Shown: one piece after another, positions 5,642-6,180 of the stretch
Layout: the number at the start of each line of letters is the position of its first letter
Position numbering within the stretch: position 1 is the stretch's first letter
Source: Bacteroidota bacterium
GTDB taxonomy: Bacteria > Bacteroidota > Ignavibacteria > Ignavibacteriales > Ignavibacteriaceae
Length of the DNA: 6,180 nt
Direction of reading: 5' to 3'
NCBI GenBank assembly: GCA_021778375.1
Contig: JAJYCM010000168.1
Location: forward strand, 1 to 6,180
Made by a program: the position numbers and the translations under genes
Notes under the pieces: generated by a model
Told to the model about the DNA's origin: nothing
What the model saw: the letters and a program-made list of their open reading frames with translations, nothing else
Database searches by the model: none

Positions 5642-6180
5642 GCAGAGTGATTTATCATATTGGATATTTTAGAAAACAAAGGAAAGATTGAGAGTATACA
5701 CAATGAATTTTTTTTGGATCAGGGCTAAATCCCTTATTTGTATAATGCTTTACAAAATATGTCTAAGTTTCAGAGGGATGATATATTGATTATGACTGAT
5801 GCAAACTCGGCACATGATTTCCGCCAAAACATATTTCGTCCCTAACGGGACACTATTTTCTTCTTTTTATATCTTTCTATTAACATTTCGTTCCTAACAC
5901 TAACCGAACTCCAATAATATAATACAGATTAAATCACATATTTAGACAAATACAGTAAGGCGTAAGCATTAATTGTAGAACATTTGCCAACTTAATAAAA
6001 TTCACAACTCTATTGCTTAATTTTTCATATACAATAAATGACTCATTTAGTAACGACCAATGACTATTTTTTCATACGAAATAGAGTAGGTTTTTGCCTA
6101 TATTTTCATCTCTACGCTACGTTTTTATTATCAACGCTACATTTACCCTTACTCATAAATAAATATCCCGCAGAATCGAT
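5642..6180. other. Non-coding AT-rich stretch with short palindromic and repeated sequences
   Basis: No credible gene is visible in these 539 bases. The longest frame beginning with ATG that I examined is 28 codons at 5703, with no ribosome site. A small inverted repeat AGGG/CCCT lies at 5721-5724 and 5731-5734. Palindromic repeat-like sequences begin at 5833 and are listed separately. Near the right edge ACGCTAC occurs twice (6114-6120 and 6134-6140), each next to a T-rich tract. The stretch therefore looks like a repeat-bearing intergenic region whose right-hand neighbour is outside the window. Confidence 0.6.
5833..5901. repeat. Pair of related palindromic repeat units, 52 bp apart
   Basis: The first unit, ATTTCGTCCCTAACGGGAC (5833-5851), contains a hairpin with GTCCC/GGGAC arms and a TAAC loop. 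The second, ATTTCGTTCCTAAC (5885-5898), repeats the left part with one base change but has lost the right arm, going straight on to ACTAACC. The DNA between is pyrimidine-rich (TTTTCTTCTTTTTAT). From memory, such units occur between genes in many Bacteroidota and Ignavibacteria genomes; this is not verified here. Confidence 0.5.

Noticed and set aside
5703..5789. A 28-codon plus-strand frame starting MNFFWIRAKS
   Set aside because: There is no ribosome site before it, no recognisable family, and it sits in repeat-bearing non-coding DNA.
5833..5901. The two palindromic units taken as a CRISPR array
   Set aside because: Only two units are present, one missing half its sequence, with a low-complexity pyrimidine tract between them and no cas gene in the window.

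Overview
The window looks like a piece of an AT-rich chromosome from the Bacteroidota/Chlorobiota (FCB) side of the bacterial tree, most likely an Ignavibacteria-like organism. The main evidence is the C-terminus of the large secreted protein, which carries a type IX secretion sorting domain with the box NFPNPFNPLTTI, a form common in Ignavibacteria and relatives. The genus cannot be fixed from this sequence.

Layout. Positions 1-1418 hold a leftward (minus strand) operon: a small carboxymuconolactone-decarboxylase (CMD) family protein, then moaA, then the first 25 codons of moaC, which runs off the left edge. MoaA and MoaC together turn GTP into cyclic pyranopterin monophosphate, the first committed stage of molybdenum cofactor synthesis. 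Genes are tightly packed: 19 nt between CMD and moaA, 0 nt between moaA and moaC. Positions 1419-2196 are a long divergent intergenic region with a perfect hairpin in the CMD leader, a sequence resembling a transposon end, and a 28-codon orphan reading frame. Positions 2197-4638 encode an 813-residue secreted protein: signal peptide, about 14 repeats of roughly 42 residues (11 with recognisable Asp-box motifs), a fibronectin type III-like domain and the type IX sorting domain. Positions 4932-5609 encode a multi-pass membrane methyltransferase of the isoprenylcysteine carboxyl methyltransferase/phospholipid methyltransferase type, visibly richer in G+C than its surroundings and followed by a clear rho-independent terminator. 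Positions 5642-6180 carry no convincing gene but hold short palindromic, repeated sequences.

Only the left operon forms a pathway unit. The secreted propeller protein and the membrane methyltransferase appear to be independent single-gene units, and nothing links them functionally. I see no CRISPR array, tRNA, rRNA, toxin-antitoxin pair or defence system. The window is mostly ordinary; the points most worth checking are the inferred two-propeller architecture, the CMD protein leading the moa operon, the CMD leader hairpin, the possible transposon remnant, and the palindromic repeats at the right end.
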